From the NCBI GenBank assembly GCA_000720845.1, contig JODU01000003.1, positions 319,169 through 383,168 of the forward strand: a stretch of DNA of 64,000 nucleotides, in the 5' to 3' direction. The notes beneath the pieces are model-generated. The model did no database searches. It saw nothing but the letters and a program-made list of their open reading frames with translations, and was not told the origin of the DNA. The first letter of the stretch is position 1, and each line of letters starts with the position of its first letter. A program made the translations under genes and the position numbers. The DNA is from Kitasatospora aureofaciens (GTDB lineage: Bacteria > Actinomycetota > Actinomycetes > Streptomycetales > Streptomycetaceae). Below are positions 1 to 8,020 of this stretch, in pieces.

Positions 1-18
1 CACACGGGCCCCGTCGTG

Positions 19-96
19 CACGCCGCACTCGCACGCTGTCCGCGCACGCCGCACTCGCACGCCGTCCGCGCACACCGCACGCGCACGCCGTCCGCG
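19..96. repeat. 26-bp tandem repeat, three copies
   Basis: Three head-to-tail copies of a 26-bp CAC/GCACGCC-rich unit occupy 19-44, 45-70 and 71-96. Copies 1 and 2 differ by one base and copy 3 by two. They lie just upstream of the small gene at 140. The units are contiguous, without spacers, so this is a minisatellite and not a CRISPR array. Confidence 0.85.
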
Positions 97-139
97 TGCC
101 CTGTGGTGCACATGGCGGTACGAATGACAGTCTGGAGGT

Positions 140-547
140 ATGAACTTCCCCTTCCTGGGCAAGCGGCGCGAAGATCCTCGGGCGCATGACGCGGAGGGCA
201 TCGGCGACCTGCTCGCCGAGTGCGATCTGCTGCGCGCGCAGGCGCTGCGGGAGGGGGTCGGGCTCGACGACTCCGCGCTCTCCCTGGAGCAGTTGGACCA
301 GGTGCTGCCCCGCTGGCGCAGCGACGAGGAGATCCTGACCTGGCTCGGCAACGACGCCGGTCTGTACCTCGGCACCGTGATCGTGCGCACCGTGCCCGGC
401 GCCGTCTGGACCATCCGGTCCGACGGGCAGCCGGTCGTCCGGCTCGCCTCCGGCCGGGAGTTCGACGTGGTGGCGAGCGGCCACGCGTGGGCGGAGGACG
501 GCGTGCCCGAACTCTCGCAGCTGTACGGCGAGGTCGCCGAGGCATGA
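140..547 (+). CDS. small conserved hypothetical protein (DUF6278-like)
   Basis: A 135-residue, soluble, acidic protein with no signal peptide, membrane segment or catalytic motif that I recognise. It starts MNFPFLGKRRE, and TGGAGG lies directly upstream of the ATG, which fixes the start. The middle is rich in Leu/Asp/Glu and the C-terminal half looks like a small beta-rich fold (VWTIRSDGQPVVRL). It resembles the short Streptomyces proteins grouped as DUF6278, from memory and unverified. Coding support comes from the good RBS and strong GC3 bias. Function unknown. The 253 bases after it, up to the amidase stop codon, hold nothing I can name apart from an AT-rich patch near 590-605. Confidence 0.6.
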   Translation: MNFPFLGKRREDPRAHDAEGIGDLLAECDLLRAQALREGVGLDDSALSLEQLDQVLPRWRSDEEILTWLGNDAGLYLGTVIVRTVPGAVWTIRSDGQPVVRLASGREFDVVASGHAWAEDGVPELSQLYGEVAEA

Positions 548-800
548 ACCGAGCCTCCGCCCTCGCGGCCCCGGTCGTGAAGCCCCGCCTTAAATAGGGG
601 TAATGACCGAAGGTGCGTGTCGGCGGTATTCACGACGTTTGTCTCGATACGTTGCGGTGGTCGGAGCCGACACGAACGCACGGGGGACTACGCAGGGTGC
701 AGCCGGAGATCACTGCTCGCGGGCGAGGAGAAGGTCAGCTGCATACCGGCGAGCGACCGCGTCGAGACGCCACTCGACGACTTGGCGCCCGCCGGTCGGC

Positions 801-2408
801 TCAGCGCGCGGTCCCGGACGGAGTCGAGGACAGATACCGGGGCGCCCGCCAGGCGTCCAGCCGGTGCTCCACCGCCGCCCCCAGGGACAGCAGTTCGGCG
901 TCCTGGCGGTCGCCGGCCATGAGGAGCAGCCCGACCGGCAGTTCGCCGACGAAGCCGGCGGGCACCGACAGCGAGGGGTACCCGGCGACGGCGGCGGGGG
1001 TGGAGGACGGGATCACGTCGTTGTCGCCGCGCGCGCAGTCGGTGGTCCAGGCGGGCGGGTTCGCGGGGGAGGCGATGGCGTCCAGGTCGTGCGCGGCCAT
1101 GACCTCGTCGATGGACCGCCGGGACAGGTCGGTCAACTCCGCGCGCATCGCCCGGTACTCCGGGTCGGTGGTGGGCGGCGCGGCCAGCGCCTGCTCGAAC
1201 AGCTCCTGGCCGGCGAAGCAGGTCTGCTCCCGCGGGTGCGCGCGGTTGAACTCGATCAGCCCGGCCAGGTCCTGCGGCCCGCCGCGTGTGGGGAGATAGG
1301 CGTCGATGTCCCGGTGGAACTCGCTCAGCAGCGCCGGGAACTCGAGTTCGGCCAGCCGCTCCTGATAGGGCATGCTCACCTCGACGACCTCGGCCCCCGC
1401 GGCGGTCAGCCGCTCGGCCGTACGGGTCATGAGGGCGTCCACCTCGGCGCCGAGGGACGGCAGGCGCCACAGGCCGATCCGTTTGCCGCGCAGGGTGCCG
1501 GGACGGCCGGCCGCGTCCGTGAGGCTCGCGGCGCCGTCGGCCCGCACGGTGTCACGGCCGCCGAGCACCGAGAGGGTGAGCGCGGCATCGATCACGTTGC
1601 GGGCCATCGGTCCTGCGGTGTCCTGCTCGGCGGAGATCGGCACGACGCCCGACTGACTGACCACGCCGAGGCTGGGCTTCAGGCCGACCACGCCGTTCAT
1701 CCCGGCGGGACACACGATGGAGCCGTCCGTCTCGGTCCCGATCGCCACCTGGGCCAGCGACGCGGCGAGCGCAGCGGCCGAACCGGAGGACGAGCCGCAG
1801 GGGTTGCGGTCCAGGACGAACGGGTTGTTGGTCTGCCCGCCCACCGCCGACCAGCCCGACGTCGGCTTCGCCGCGCGGAAGTTGGCCCACTCGGACAGGT
1901 TGGTCTTGCCGAGGATCACCGCGCCGGCAGCCCGCAGCTTCCGGACCAGGTCCGCGTCGGTGTCCGGCGGGCTCCCGGCGAGGGCCAGCGATCCGGCGGT
2001 GGTCGGCATGTCGCGGGTGTTCACGTTGTCCTTGAGCAGGACCGGGATGCCGTCCAGCGGGCCGCGGGTCTTGCCAAGGCGATGCCTCAGGTCGCTGGCG
2101 GCGGCCTGGCGCAGGGCCGTCGGGCTGGTGCGCAGCACCGCGTTGATCCTCGGGTCGACGGCCTTTATCCGCCGCAGGTAGGCGCGGGTCAGCTTGAGCG
2201 AGGACAGCGATCCGCGGTTCATGCGGGCCTGGAGTTCGGGGATGGTCACGGTGTCGAGGTCGACTCCGCCGACCAGCGTCGACTCGGCGGATCGCGCCGT
2301 GTCGCCGGGTCCGGATTCGGCGGCCCCGGCCCGTTGACCGGGTGCCGCCGCGACGAGGGGGACCACGACCAGGATTGCGGTCAGGGCCGCCATGCTTCTC
2401 TTCTTCAT
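801..2408 (-). CDS. secreted amidase (amidase signature family)
   Basis: An amidase-signature hydrolase of 535 residues, cleaving amide bonds with a Ser-cisSer-Lys triad. I see the lysine in GIPVLLKDN, the Gly/Ser-rich signature NPCGSSSGSAAA and the nucleophile region GTETDGSIVCPA. All are intact and in the family's usual order and spacing. The ATG at 2408 is preferred because it opens a classic signal peptide (MKKRS, hydrophobic stretch, AGA), so the enzyme is probably exported. An upstream ATG at 2444 would put twelve odd residues before it. The gene is divergent from the LPMO gene, and the DasR-like sites between them could serve both. The substrate cannot be read from sequence; such secreted Streptomyces amidases are often annotated as Glu-tRNA amidotransferase-like, but this is not GatA. 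Confidence 0.88.
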   Translation of the reverse strand: MKKRSMAALTAILVVVPLVAAAPGQRAGAAESGPGDTARSAESTLVGGVDLDTVTIPELQARMNRGSLSSLKLTRAYLRRIKAVDPRINAVLRTSPTALRQAAASDLRHRLGKTRGPLDGIPVLLKDNVNTRDMPTTAGSLALAGSPPDTDADLVRKLRAAGAVILGKTNLSEWANFRAAKPTSGWSAVGGQTNNPFVLDRNPCGSSSGSAAALAASLAQVAIGTETDGSIVCPAGMNGVVGLKPSLGVVSQSGVVPISAEQDTAGPMARNVIDAALTLSVLGGRDTVRADGAASLTDAAGRPGTLRGKRIGLWRLPSLGAEVDALMTRTAERLTAAGAEVVEVSMPYQERLAELEFPALLSEFHRDIDAYLPTRGGPQDLAGLIEFNRAHPREQTCFAGQELFEQALAAPPTTDPEYRAMRAELTDLSRRSIDEVMAAHDLDAIASPANPPAWTTDCARGDNDVIPSSTPAAVAGYPSLSVPAGFVGELPVGLLLMAGDRQDAELLSLGAAVEHRLDAWRAPRYLSSTPSGTAR

Positions 2409-2530
2409 GGCGGACAGCCCACTACACGGGACCGCCCGGCACAAGAGGGCTCCCGGCCGGGGCAGTTGGCGCGCGCGACCGGGCGCCTGGGGTGGTGTGC
2501 GACCCCTTGACGGCCCTCGCTCCTTCGCTA

Positions 2531-2562
2531 AGGTCTAGACCTGCATGCGTAGGTCTAGACCT
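2531..2562. promoter_or_regulatory. tandem DasR-like operators (dre)
   Basis: The palindrome AGGTCTAGACCT occurs twice, at 2531-2542 and 2551-2562, exactly 20 bp apart, so both copies lie on the same helix face. The known DasR responsive element of Streptomyces is a 16-mer centred on TGGTCTAGACCA, and chitinase promoters carry the same element as direct repeats. The pair sits about 80 bp before the LPMO start and about 120 bp before the divergent amidase, so repression relieved by N-acetylglucosamine metabolites is expected for the LPMO and possible for the amidase. Confidence 0.85.
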
Positions 2563-2643
2563 GCGCTGCGAGGGTTGCCTGATCGGCAACGTCGTAAGCC
2601 GGGGCAGGCTGATTCGACGTGGACCGAAGGGAAAAGTGATGTC

Positions 2644-3378
2644 ATGCGCATGAAAAGAAGGGTGGCCGCCGCAGTGGGTGCGCTGGTCGCTCCCGTGGTG
2701 GCCCTGAGTCTGCCGGCGCCCACGGCGAGCGCCCACGGCTGGGTGGTCTCGCCGGGGAGCCGGCAGGACCAGTGTGCCAACCGAGTGGTGGAGTGCGGTC
2801 AGATCAAGTGGGAACCGGCGAGTGTCGAGGGTCCGAAGGGGCTGCGCAACTGCAGTGGCGGGGACGCCCGGTGGGCCGACCTGGACGACGACGGCAAGGG
2901 CTGGCGGGTCACACCGATCGGCACCACGCACACCTTCACCTGGACCATCGAGGCACGGCACGCCACCAGCAACTGGCAGTACTTCATCGGGAATCAGAAG
3001 ATCGCCCAGTTCGACGGGCACGGCGCCCTGCCGCCCGCCTCGGTCAGTCACCAGCTGGACTTCGGTGGGTTCAGCGGGCGGCAGAAGGTGCTCGCCGTCT
3101 GGAACATCGCGGACACCGCCAACGCCTTCTACGCCTGCATCGACGTCAACGTCGGCGGTGGGGGCGGCGGTGGCGGGGATGACGGCGGTGGCGACGACGG
3201 CGGCGGCGACCAGCCGGGCGACTGCGTCGCGGGAGCCTGGAACGCCGGGAGCGTCTACAACGGCGGCGAGACCGTCTCCCACGACGGCCACACCTGGCGT
3301 GCCAAGTGGTGGGTGACGGGCGAGGAGCCCGGCACCACCGGCGAATGGGGCGTCTGGGAGGACCTCGGCGCCTGCTGA
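2644..3378 (+). CDS. secreted chitin-type lytic polysaccharide monooxygenase, AA10 with CBM5/12
   Basis: A copper enzyme of 244 residues that oxidatively cleaves crystalline chitin or cellulose outside the cell. After a signal peptide ending TASA, the mature chain begins HGWVVSPGSR. The N-terminal His is the first ligand of the copper histidine brace and the second is in EARHATSNW; the axial aromatic is in NAFYACIDV. A Gly/Asp-rich linker (about residues 170-195) leads to a CBM5/12-type chitin-binding domain with WNAGSVYNGG and KWWVTGEEPG. ATG 2644 follows GAAGGG; ATG 2650 is a possible alternative. The paired DasR-like sites upstream favour chitin as substrate. A hairpin follows the stop codon. 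Confidence 0.95.
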   Translation: MRMKRRVAAAVGALVAPVVALSLPAPTASAHGWVVSPGSRQDQCANRVVECGQIKWEPASVEGPKGLRNCSGGDARWADLDDDGKGWRVTPIGTTHTFTWTIEARHATSNWQYFIGNQKIAQFDGHGALPPASVSHQLDFGGFSGRQKVLAVWNIADTANAFYACIDVNVGGGGGGGGDDGGGDDGGGDQPGDCVAGAWNAGSVYNGGETVSHDGHTWRAKWWVTGEEPGTTGEWGVWEDLGAC

Positions 3379-3429
3379 ACCGCCGCACCGCCGGATCTCG
3401 ACCACCGGACCCGGCGCCTGGGTACAACA

Positions 3430-3465
3430 GGTCGGCGTACGCACCGGAAGGAGCGTACGCCGACC
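3430..3465 (+). terminator. terminator-like hairpin after LPMO
   Basis: A perfect 13-bp inverted repeat, GGTCGGCGTACGC (3430-3442) against GCGTACGCCGACC (3453-3465), with a 10-base loop. It starts 51 bases after the LPMO stop. There is no U-tract, which is usual in Streptomyces. Confidence 0.75.
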
Positions 3466-3557
3466 CGCGCCCTTCCGGACCGGTGGTGGCCCGGACGCTG
3501 CGGTCCGAGGGCGGGCCGTCGGCGGCATGGCGACCGGGTCCCGGTCGTCCGCGAGCG

Positions 3558-3571
3558 TGATAGCGATGCCA
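3558..3571. promoter_or_regulatory. LacI-family operator O1 (GH35 promoter)
   Basis: TGATAGCGATGCCA fits the LacI/CcpA-type pattern TGNNANCGNTNNCA. It is 66 bp upstream of a second matching site and shares CGATGCCA with the copy at 5907. It is probably bound by the LacI protein encoded at 6006. Confidence 0.6.
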
Positions 3572-3621
3572 GGTGCTCCGAGCTGTCTTTCAAGGCGCTC
3601 GCTGATCTCATCAGTCGAGCG

Positions 3622-3651
3622 ATTGGCATCGATAACATCATCTGCCATAGT
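3622..3651 (+). promoter_or_regulatory. GH35 promoter with overlapping LacI operator O2
   Basis: The operator TGGCATCGATAACA (3624-3637) overlaps a promoter with -35 TTGGCA (3623-3628), a 17-base spacer and -10 CATAGT (3646-3651). The RBS AAGGAGG and GTG start follow at 3708. Almost the same promoter-operator occurs in reverse orientation at 5893-5921. Binding of a repressor here would block RNA polymerase directly. Confidence 0.7.
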
Positions 3652-3707
3652 CGCACCTACCGATGGCCGGTCCGGTTTCCCCGCGCCACCGCTGTCAAGG
3701 AGGCACT

Positions 3708-5495
3708 GTGCAGCGACCCACCCTCACCTACGCCGACGGCACCCTGCTGCGCAACGGGCACCCGCACCGCATCCTGGCGGGCTCGCTGCACTACTTCCGG
3801 GTCCACCCCGGACACTGGGCCGACCGGCTCCGGCGGCTGGCCGCCCTCGGTCTGAACACGGTCGACACCTACGTCCCGTGGAATTTCCACGAGCGCACCG
3901 AGGGCGACATCCGCTTCGACGGCCCCCGCGACCTGGCCCGCTTCGTCGGGCTCGCCCGGCAAGAGGGGCTGGACGTCGTCGTGCGGCCGGGCCCGTACAT
4001 CTGCGCCGAGTGGGACAACGGCGGTCTGCCCGCCTGGCTGACCGGCATCCCCGGCATGCGGCTGCGCACGTCCCACGGCCCCTTCCTCGAAGCGGTCGAC
4101 CGCTGGTTCGACGAGCTGATCCCACGCGTCGCGGACCTCCAGTCCGGCCGGGGCGGACCGGTCGTGGCCGTGCAGATCGAGAACGAGTACGGCAGCTACG
4201 GCGACGACCACTCCTACGTCCGCCACATCCGTGACGCCCTCGTCGCCCGGGGCATCACCGAACTGCTCTACACCGCGGACGGACCGACCCCGCTGATGCA
4301 GGACGGCGGAGCCCTGCCCGGCGAACTGGCGGCGGCGACCTTCGGCTCACGTCCCGCCGAGGCCGCGGCGCTGCTGCGCTCACGCCGGAGCGGGGAACCG
4401 TTCTTCTGCGCCGAGTTCTGGAACGGCTGGTTCGACCACTGGGGCGAGAAGCACCACGTCCGGTCGGCGGCGAGCGCGGCCGAGGACCTCGGCGGCATCC
4501 TCGACGAGGGCGGCTCCGTGAGCCTCTACATGGCGCACGGCGGCACCAACTTCGGGCTGTGGGCGGGCGCCAACCACGACGGCGACGCCATTCAGCCGAC
4601 CGTCACCAGCTACGACTCGGACGCCCCGATCGCCGAGAGCGGCGCCCTGACCCCGAAGTTCTTCGCCCTGCGGGACCGGCTGACCGCGCTCGACGGCGCC
4701 GCGGTCCGGCCCCCGCTCCTGGCGGACCCGCCACTGCTGGCCCCCCGCGAGCTGCCGGTCTCCCGGCAGGCGGCCCTGCTCGACGCGCTGCGCGCGGTGG
4801 CCGGGCCGGTGACCGCACCGCTGCCGCTGAGCTTCGAGGAACTGTCCCTGGCCTCCGGCCTGGTGCTCTACGAGGCCGAACCGCTGCTGCCCCCGGGCGA
4901 CCACGAGGTGACCGTCACCGGCCTGCACGACCGCGCCCAGGTGTTCGTCGACGACACGCCCGTCGCCGTACTGGACCGCGAGAGCGCCTCGTTCACCGTC
5001 ACCGGCAGCGGAACGCGGGTCCGGCTGGCGCTGCTGGTGGAGAACCAGGGGCGGATCAACTACGGCCCGCTGCTCGGCCAGGGCAAGGGCATCCTCGGCG
5101 GCGTCCGGGTGGAACGCCGGCTGGTGAACGGCTGGACGATGCGTCCGCTGCCGCTCGACGCGTGGACGCGGCGCGACACGGCGCGTGCCGCGACGGCGGC
5201 GCCCCCGGACGGCCGGGCCGGCTTCGCCACCGCGGTCCTGTCCGTGGCCGAGCCCGCGGACACCTTCGTCGCCCTGCCCGGGTTCGGCAAGGGATTCCTC
5301 TGGGTCAACGGCACCCTGCTGGGCCGCTACTGGGAGATCGGCCCCCAGACCACGCTCTACCTGCCGGGGCCGCTCCTCGGCCCCGGCGACAACACCCTGA
5401 CCGTGCTGGAACTCGAACGCCTCGGTGACCGAGTCGCCCTGCACGACCGCCCCGGCCTCGGGCCGTCGGAGGAGTACGTGGAGACCTTCGGCTGA
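3708..5495 (+). CDS. beta-galactosidase, glycoside hydrolase family 35
   Basis: A 595-residue retaining beta-galactosidase releasing terminal beta-D-galactose. The acid/base Glu is in VQIENEYGSY and the nucleophile Glu in CAEFWNGWFDHWG, both in the TIM barrel (about residues 8-320); beta-sandwich galactose-binding-like domains fill the rest (FLWVNGTLLGRYW near residue 540). There is no signal peptide, so it is cytoplasmic and would act on imported oligosaccharides. GTG 3708 has a perfect AAGGAGG eight bases upstream and opens at the conserved N-terminus (LTYADGTLLRNG); the ATG at 3663 has no such site. LacI-type operators upstream and a lacI gene downstream point to local repression. A strong hairpin ends the transcript. 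Confidence 0.93.
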   Translation: MQRPTLTYADGTLLRNGHPHRILAGSLHYFRVHPGHWADRLRRLAALGLNTVDTYVPWNFHERTEGDIRFDGPRDLARFVGLARQEGLDVVVRPGPYICAEWDNGGLPAWLTGIPGMRLRTSHGPFLEAVDRWFDELIPRVADLQSGRGGPVVAVQIENEYGSYGDDHSYVRHIRDALVARGITELLYTADGPTPLMQDGGALPGELAAATFGSRPAEAAALLRSRRSGEPFFCAEFWNGWFDHWGEKHHVRSAASAAEDLGGILDEGGSVSLYMAHGGTNFGLWAGANHDGDAIQPTVTSYDSDAPIAESGALTPKFFALRDRLTALDGAAVRPPLLADPPLLAPRELPVSRQAALLDALRAVAGPVTAPLPLSFEELSLASGLVLYEAEPLLPPGDHEVTVTGLHDRAQVFVDDTPVAVLDRESASFTVTGSGTRVRLALLVENQGRINYGPLLGQGKGILGGVRVERRLVNGWTMRPLPLDAWTRRDTARAATAAPPDGRAGFATAVLSVAEPADTFVALPGFGKGFLWVNGTLLGRYWEIGPQTTLYLPGPLLGPGDNTLTVLELERLGDRVALHDRPGLGPSEEYVETFG

Positions 5496-5511
5496 CGCCC
5501 TGAGCGGGACA

Positions 5512-5554
5512 GCCGGGTGCGGCCCGCCCCTCGGGGAGGCGGGCCGCACCCGGC
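5512..5554. terminator. bidirectional terminator hairpin
   Basis: A perfect 17-bp GC-rich inverted repeat (5512-5528 against 5538-5554) with a 9-base loop. It lies between the GH35 gene and the convergent F5/8 remnant and can stop transcription from both sides. Confidence 0.85.
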
Positions 5555-5561
5555 CGGTGTC

Positions 5562-5890
5562 TCAGCGGACGTCGGCGGGCCGTTCCCCCGGCGGGTAGCC
5601 CGTGGGAAGGTCCACGGGCACGCCGTACACGCGCCTCTCCGCGGCGGCCGCGCAGGGCTGTCCGTCGAGCGCGTCGAGCGCGGTGAACCGCACGTAGGAG
5701 GCGCGGACCCGGTCGAAGGACACGCGCTGGGTCTGCGGGACGTCCTTCAGCGTGCCACGGGCCACCGTCGTCCAGTCCTCGCCGTCGTCCGACACGGCGA
5801 CCTCGTAGCCGGCGACGCGTCCGTTCCGGCCCCCGCTCTGCCGGCCCAGGTACCCGAACCCGTCGATCCGCGCGAGGTCCGCGTTAGCTG
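5562..5890 (-). pseudogene. remnant of a discoidin (F5/8 type C-like) carbohydrate-binding protein
   Basis: About 110 codons resemble the C-terminal part of an F5/8 type C carbohydrate-binding module as found in secreted glycosidases: FGYLGRQSGGRNGRVAGYEVAVSDDGEDWTTVA, then VRASYVRFTALDAL near the end. The frame has a normal stop but no credible start: it runs straight into a promoter/operator (5893-5921) that is almost identical to the GH35 promoter, with no RBS or start codon between them. The catalytic part of the parent gene therefore seems to have been deleted, joining promoter to tail. It could still be transcribed. A short functional module using a non-standard start is the alternative. 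Confidence 0.65.
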
Positions 5891-5892
5891 GA

Positions 5893-5921
5893 GCTATGGC
5901 AGAGTATGTTATCGATGCCAA
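5893..5921 (-). promoter_or_regulatory. second copy of promoter plus LacI operator
   Basis: Read on the minus strand this is -35 TTGGCA (5921-5916), a 17-base spacer and -10 CATAGC (5898-5893), overlapping the operator TGGCATCGATAACA (5920-5907). A block of 25 bases matches the GH35 promoter at 22 positions. It faces the F5/8 remnant but is also only about 85 bases before the lacI start, so it can give autoregulation of the repressor. Confidence 0.7.
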
Positions 5922-6005
5922 TGGGTCGCGCCTGGCTAGACTCCGAGGCAGGACCATCACCCGCGACGGCGGCCCGGAGCCGCGGTTCTCGTGGAGAGGC
6001 GAGCG

Positions 6006-7088
6006 ATGTCATCGGAAACGCCGGCGGCCGACCGGACGCCCGTGAGCAGGCGGACGGCCGACGCCGCAGCCCGGCAGCCCGGCATGACCGACGTGGCGCG
6101 GCTCGCCGGGGTCTCCGCGCAGACCGTGTCCCGCACCCTGGCCGGTCATCCCAACGTCCAGCACAGCACCCGCGCCAAGGTGCTGGCCGCCGTCGAGGAA
6201 CTCGGCTACCGCAAGAACAACGCGGCGCGGATGCTGTCCTCGGGGCGCAGCCGGACGATCGGCGTCGTGACGCTGCGGACCACCTACTACTCCCGCGCGA
6301 ACCTGCTCTTCGGCATCGAGGCCGCGGCGCGCGAGGCCGGGTACGCGGTCAGTACCGCCGCCACGGCGTCCCTGGACACCGCGGCCATCGAGGGCGCCCT
6401 GTCCCGGCTGGCGGAGCAGGACGTCGAGGGGGTCATCCTCTCGGTGCCGCTGGTGCACGTGAGCCCGGGGATCGAGCGGCTCACCCGCTCGGTGCCGACC
6501 GTCACCGTCGACGGATCGAGGACACCGGCCACCGAGATCGTCGCCGTCGACCAGACCCTGGCGGCCCGCCTGGCGACCCGGCACCTGATCGAGCTGGGTC
6601 ACGAGACCGTCTGGCACGTCTCGGGGCCCCAGGAGTGGCTCGACGCCGCAAGCCGCTGCGCCGGCTGGCGCGACACCCTGGAGGAGGCGGGACTGTCCGT
6701 GCCGCCGGTGCTGGAGGGGGACTGGACACCCGCATCCGGCTATCGCAACGGGCTGGTCCTGGGCAAGATCCCCGACGTCACCGCGGTGTTCGTGGCCAGC
6801 GACGAGATGGCCTTCGGTGTGATCCGGGCCCTGCACGAAACCGGCCGCAGGGTGCCGCGCGACATCTCCGTCGTCGGGGTGGACGACATCGCGCTCGCCG
6901 AGTACTGCTCGCCCTCGCTGACCACGGTGGCCCAGCCGTTCACCGAGATGGGTGCCCTCGCGGTCGCCCACCTGCTGCGGCACATCGCGGACCCGGACGC
7001 GGCACCGGAACCCGCCTCCGTCGAGCCCGTGCTGGTGGTGCGCGCCAGTACGGCGGCGGCCGGCGGCCCGGCGGGACGCCGGTCCTGA
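6006..7088 (+). CDS. LacI-family transcriptional regulator
   Basis: A 360-residue repressor. The N-terminal LacI helix-turn-helix is clear (MTDVARLAGVSAQTVSRTL, about residues 27-45), followed by the hinge (NNAARMLSSGRSRTIGVV) and a periplasmic-binding-like sensor domain ending with the conserved ISVVGVDDIALAEYCSPSLTTV block. The effector cannot be read, but a galactoside is likely given the linked GH35 gene. ATG 6006 follows GTGGAGAGG. Three sites fitting TGNNANCGNTNNCA lie at 3558, 3624 and 5907, so the protein probably represses the GH35 gene and itself. It converges on the next gene with a 22-base gap. Confidence 0.93.
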   Translation: MSSETPAADRTPVSRRTADAAARQPGMTDVARLAGVSAQTVSRTLAGHPNVQHSTRAKVLAAVEELGYRKNNAARMLSSGRSRTIGVVTLRTTYYSRANLLFGIEAAAREAGYAVSTAATASLDTAAIEGALSRLAEQDVEGVILSVPLVHVSPGIERLTRSVPTVTVDGSRTPATEIVAVDQTLAARLATRHLIELGHETVWHVSGPQEWLDAASRCAGWRDTLEEAGLSVPPVLEGDWTPASGYRNGLVLGKIPDVTAVFVASDEMAFGVIRALHETGRRVPRDISVVGVDDIALAEYCSPSLTTVAQPFTEMGALAVAHLLRHIADPDAAPEPASVEPVLVVRASTAAAGGPAGRRS

Positions 7089-7110
7089 GCGCCACGCGCA
7101 CGCCGCCCGG

Positions 7111-7869
7111 TCAGGCCCGGTGGGAGGTGCGGGAGGCCGCTGCCGGGGCCGGCAGCGGGCTGGTCGCCGCCCGGGTGACATCGCCGACCAGTTCCACCAC
7201 GTCCGGGCCGTAGGCCTGTGAGTTGACCACCTTGAGCAGCAGCACGAAGGAGTTGTTGCCGTGCTTGCGGGCCAGCTTCTCGTGGTGCCGGGCGAGGTAG
7301 CGGGTGGCCGCCTGGTTGGTGATCGCGCGCTGGCCGCAGAACAGGAACGCGGGCCGGGCCTCGCGCCGGTCCCCGGCGGTCAGGCGGGCCAGCAGCACGT
7401 ACTCGGTGACGCCCGCCTCCAGCCGGTAGCGCTCGCCGCCGATCTGGAAGGCGCCCCGGTCCGGGCCGGGCTCAGGATCGACGTTCACCCGCACCCCGGG
7501 CAGCATCGCGGCCATGTGGGCGGCCATGCGCCGGTTCGAACCGGGGCCGCCGACACAGAACTCCGTGCGCTCGCCGAAGCCCTGGCCGACCATGTCCTGG
7601 GTGACCACCTGGGCGTGCGCGCCGCAGTCCTTGATCAGCGCGGACAGCTCCAGCAGGGCGAAGACGTCGAAGCGGTGGACGGCCGGTTCGGACGCGGCCG
7701 GGTCCCGGTTGACGACGAGCAGCGACTCGGAGCTGTCCGGCAGCCCGAAGAACGCCTGCTTGCGGCGGAGTCTCCGCTTCCACAGGTAGGTGCGGGCGAG
7801 CCAGCCCAGCGTGGCGCTGATGCCCGCCGCGACCACACCCAGGACGATGTTGCGTACGTCGTCAGTCAT
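7111..7869 (-). CDS. membrane-anchored conserved hypothetical protein
   Basis: A 252-residue protein that I cannot assign. One N-terminal membrane segment (about residues 8-26, IVLGVVAAGISATLGWLA) is followed by a basic stop-transfer stretch (KRRLRRK), so the rest is predicted cytoplasmic. The soluble part contains FCVGGPGSNRRMAAHM, a Gly/Ser loop resembling nucleotide-sugar or nucleoside-binding folds, and FLFCGQRAITNQAATRYLARHHEKLARKHG near the end. Similar proteins are common in Streptomyces, sometimes labelled secreted protein. It has its own transcription unit, divergent from the gamma-glutamyltransferase gene. Coding is supported by GC3 bias over the full length. Confidence 0.7.
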   Translation of the reverse strand: MTDDVRNIVLGVVAAGISATLGWLARTYLWKRRLRRKQAFFGLPDSSESLLVVNRDPAASEPAVHRFDVFALLELSALIKDCGAHAQVVTQDMVGQGFGERTEFCVGGPGSNRRMAAHMAAMLPGVRVNVDPEPGPDRGAFQIGGERYRLEAGVTEYVLLARLTAGDRREARPAFLFCGQRAITNQAATRYLARHHEKLARKHGNNSFVLLLKVVNSQAYGPDVVELVGDVTRAATSPLPAPAAASRTSHRA

Positions 7870-8020
7870 GTGCGCGCATGCTAGCGGGCGTCCACGTACC
7901 TGTGTTCGACGGGCAGCGGTGTGCGGGCGGACCGTGCGCCCGACACGCGCTTCCCGGTGTTCCTGACGCGGTCATGACGATCAACTAAGCTGCCCGGACG
8001 GCCCTTCCCTGGAGGTGCGG

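Larger units (their letters stand above)
3379..3707. other. intergenic region before GH35 gene
   Basis: These 329 bases hold the terminator of the LPMO gene (3430-3465), two LacI-type operators and a promoter for the beta-galactosidase. The part from about 3545 to 3660 is clearly less GC-rich than its surroundings. A reading frame on the minus strand starting at 3648 (MADDVIDAN...) is open but is best explained by the operator/promoter sequence. Confidence 0.6.

Noticed and set aside
19..96. Possible CRISPR array
   Set aside because: Units are contiguous without spacers and there are no cas genes.
603..2510. Long plus-strand frame across the amidase gene
   Set aside because: Antisense shadow caused by high GC; the minus strand holds clear amidase motifs.
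3255..3648. Open frame on the minus strand beginning MADDVIDAN at 3648
   Set aside because: The opening codons are the reverse of the promoter/operator that recurs at 5893-5921; codon use lacks GC3 bias, and the frame runs antisense into the LPMO gene. I treat it as non-coding.
5896..6005. Short plus-strand frame MAEYVIDANGS
   Set aside because: It resembles the frame above only because both read through the same operator; there is no RBS and no continuation.
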